Part shown: positions 61,901 to 64,000 of the stretch, piece by piece
Layout of the letters: the number at the start of each line of letters is the position of its first letter
Numbering within the stretch: position 1 is the stretch's first letter
From: Zarea fungicola
Taxonomy: Eukaryota > Ascomycota > Sordariomycetes > Hypocreales > Cordycipitaceae
Length of the DNA stretch: 64,000 bases
Direction: 5' to 3'
Assembly: GCA_900169235.1 (NCBI GenBank)
Contig: FWCC01000120.1
Location: 172,391 to 236,390 of the forward strand
Made by a program: the position numbers and the translations under genes
Notes under the pieces: model-generated
Databases searched by the model: none
What the model was told of the DNA's origin: nothing
Seen by the model: only the letters and a program-made list of their open reading frames with translations

Positions 61901-63083
61901 AGATTCCACAGCACGTTTTATTTTTACGAGTCTATAAGAGCCTATAAGAGTCATACTTATTAATGCTGGTGAGTTCCTGACCACATGGCTGCTACTGATC
62001 TAGTCGCTTCTTACGCCTTTGACGTATTTCGTATCTGGTGCAAGTTCACAGTTGGTTTGTAAGCGTGCGCGTCCCTGCAACATATTCATGAGGAAAGCTA
62101 TCAGAAAATATGTAGAAAGATCACCAAGACGAAAAATAGTTACAGCATACTTGAGATTGATGTAATCAAGTGCCCACTAGTAATTCACATAGTCCCTTCT
62201 TTTGCTGTCCTTTGAGCAGTTAAAGCCGATGCTCCGACCTTTATTATCACCATTCACTTGCTAGTGCCATCTGGCCCATCCAACCTCAGCCTTGTTAATT
62301 ATACCAAAAGTTTCGAATTTGACCGGGGGGCAGGAGCGCGCGTTCATTAACTCTTTTGGTATTTTTGGCAAGTGGAAGGGCGTCGCAACTGGAGCCAACG
62401 TCTGTCTAGTTACCTATGACAAGACACATCTTATCAAGGCCCCCTTCTCAGCCTCGTGCTTAGAAATCTGGGACCGTGAAAAAGAGCTTTTGTAATAGAG
62501 CAGCCCAAAAGACGTGATTTTTTGACTCCGAGGGCCGACTTCCTTCAAATGAGGCTCCCCCACAAGCCAGCAGAGAGAGTCAGCCCAGTTCTGACCTGGC
62601 CGGCGAACCGAGCCAAGACCCACCCAATCCGAGGCCGAAGCCGACACCTTGATGACTGGGGGGAGGCCGGTGAGTCAGGGCCGAAAATGCACACGCTGCT
62701 TGGCCTACGAATAGAACAAGGTTTCGCTCCGAGGCGGAGAACAGGCTTGCATAAGCAGCAGCGATTGGCGTTGTTGGTGAGCGTTGAATGGAGACATCAG
62801 AGCGTTTTCAAACCTGTCAAGCCGAAAGGCGTGCCTATATGGCGTTATTGGCGTTTTTGGCATGGGGCATGACCGACGGAAAAGGATGTGTATATAAAGC
62901 ACGACGCATCCCCTCGATTAACGGTTGGGAGAATTATATTATAACATATAGAAACAGTTTACTACCATTCTTTGACTGGAGAACGCTTCAATAAACTACC
63001 TTGCAAATACATCTATAACCGATCAAACTTCACATCTCGGAATCAACCAACCGACCAACCCGGTGCCAAAAAAAATCCACATC
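58931..63083. other. 4.1-kb region without recognised genes
   Basis: The part next to 58931 is presumably the permease promoter. No exon with recognisable similarity appears between 59100 and 62880. A 10-bp inverted repeat (ATACCAAAAG / CTTTTGGTAT) lies near 62300 and 62351. The last 200 bp are the promoter and leader of the small gene at 63084. Confidence 0.5.
62891..62898 (+). promoter_or_regulatory. TATA box of the small 74-aa protein gene
   Basis: TATATAAA lies 186-193 bp upstream of the ATG at 63084. The stretch between them ends in a CA-rich leader (accaaccgaccaacccgg), typical of well-expressed fungal genes. Confidence 0.6.
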
Positions 63084-63372
63084 ATGCCTTTCTTCAAGAA
63101 ATCAAGTTCCTCCTCCTCCAAGGCTCAAAAGCTCGGCTCAACACCCTCAGAGGTTACTCTCGTTGACCCAATGGCTGGCCAACTATCTGCAAAGGGGGCC
63201 TCGACTTATACACAGTCGTCCAAGCACCCCAAGCAGAAGCCACTGTCCTCAGAAGTCGACAAGTTCAATACAATGGAGGCTAGGCTAGGTAAGAGATTAT
63301 AGTTATTACCAATCGAGAAACCACCAGGCGAATGCTAACATTTTCCCCCAAGCCTACATTGTCAACAAGTAA
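63084..63372 (+). CDS. small protein of unknown function (74 aa), one intron
   Basis: Exons 63084-63288 and 63353-63372 encode 74 aa. The intron has a GTAAGA donor, a TGCTAAC branch point and an AAG acceptor. Splicing turns the end into NTMEARLAYIVNK. The protein starts MPFFKKSSSSSSKAQKLG, continues TPSEVTLVDPMAGQLSAKG, and has a basic middle (SSKHPKQKPLSSEVDKFNTM). It has no signal peptide, membrane helix or cysteine; it is serine/lysine-rich and probably disordered with a short C-terminal helix. I chose this ATG, not the non-ATG extension upstream, because it follows an A-rich leader and a TATA box at the right distance. No family recognised. The consistent splice signals and core promoter argue for a real, possibly stress- or growth-regulated gene. 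That function is only a guess. Confidence 0.65.
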
Positions 63373-64000
63373 AATTGCTGACAGCTTTTCTCGTTTGACA
63401 AATACGACCTCGGAATCGACTCCTATAATTAATTAGGTGGAGAATCAGCCTTGCTGCATACATAATAACTTACGACGCCAGAGCGATCACAATACTTGTT
63501 TTAGACTTCCTATACCCTTACAATTTCAATTTTTTCCTCCCTCTCTCAATCTATTTCATCTTCGAAGCCGTTTCATGTGATGTTTGTGATACTTCCGACG
63601 CGCGTCACTATGCTTGGGCGATTCCGAGATTGGAACCACCTGCGGTTGGGGCAAGCCGGAGCCCGCCCGGCAATAGACTTGTGGGTGACCAGCCCGAGCC
63701 AAAGTCGGCTTGACTGCCCTTTGAATCGCGGTGTCGGAGTCCTTTAGTCTCGCTCGCCGGCCATAATCGCATCTCCGACAAGGTTACTGAGGGGCCTTCT
63801 GTCGGCACCAAATTTAAGTCAATTCCTGGATAGGTAATTTTTCTTTCGATCAATACTTTGTGCTCCGTACTCAGTATTTCTTAGAGAAGGAAAAATTATA
63901 TGTGGCTGCACTCAAAAGATTAGAGAGGTCTCACGAATAACGGTCCTTACTAAGAGGTCTTACTTTCGCCTTGCAGCCAGTACATGTGCCACGCCCCCAC
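63373..64000. other. window end, no gene seen
   Basis: 3' flank of the small gene and unannotated DNA. GC-richer open frames near 63600-63850 have no recognisable product. Confidence 0.5.

Overview
The window reads as genomic DNA of a filamentous ascomycete (Pezizomycotina; probably Sordariomycetes/Hypocreales, which is an inference). Genes are split by short introns of about 50-150 nt with GTRAGT donors, CTRAC branch points and YAG acceptors. The gene content is typical of moulds: two Zn2Cys6 regulators, a MedA-type developmental regulator, a bZIP, a GATA finger of the white-collar type, an ENA-type cation ATPase and an NCS1 permease. All multi-exon models were spliced by eye. I accepted them because every exon phase closes and the joined protein restores a known family motif.

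Layout. 1-1179: 3' end of an ENA-type P-type ATPase. 2255-2467: small secreted cysteine-rich protein (minus). 4064-5551: secreted S10 serine carboxypeptidase. About 6612-7314: small GATA zinc-finger protein. About 8050-10350: a decayed GH78 alpha-L-rhamnosidase gene. 10.4-19.3 kb: gene-poor. 19275-20931: bZIP factor. 20.9-29.7 kb: gene-poor. 29739-31892 (minus): MedA. 31.9-43.6 kb: gene-poor. 43643-46959 (minus) and 47535-49263 (plus): a divergent GH2 beta-galactosidase and sugar/lactose-type permease pair sharing a 575-bp promoter with four GCGGGG (CreA-type) motifs. 49804-52576: eight-exon Zn2Cys6 factor, tandem to the permease. 52945-55502 (minus): second Zn2Cys6 factor, TamA/Dal81-like. 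56713-58930 (minus): NCS1 uracil/allantoin-type permease. 63084-63372: small conserved-looking protein with its own TATA box.

How the genes may work together. The beta-galactosidase, permease and adjacent Zn2Cys6 regulator form a plausible beta-galactoside uptake and hydrolysis module, arranged like the divergent LAC4-LAC12 pair of Kluyveromyces lactis. The TamA/Dal81-like factor lies next to a nucleobase/allantoin-type permease, which suggests a nitrogen-source pair. Five sequence-specific or putative regulators occur in 64 kb, and the two developmental-type ones (bZIP, MedA) are surrounded by unusually long non-coding DNA.

The most notable observations are splicing features: a 4-nt micro-exon in the NCS1 permease, a GC-AG intron in the first Zn2Cys6 gene, tandem in-frame acceptors that would change the basic-region/zipper spacing of the bZIP, and an in-frame stop-free intron in the beta-galactosidase. 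No CRISPR array, rRNA, tRNA or intact transposon was recognised.
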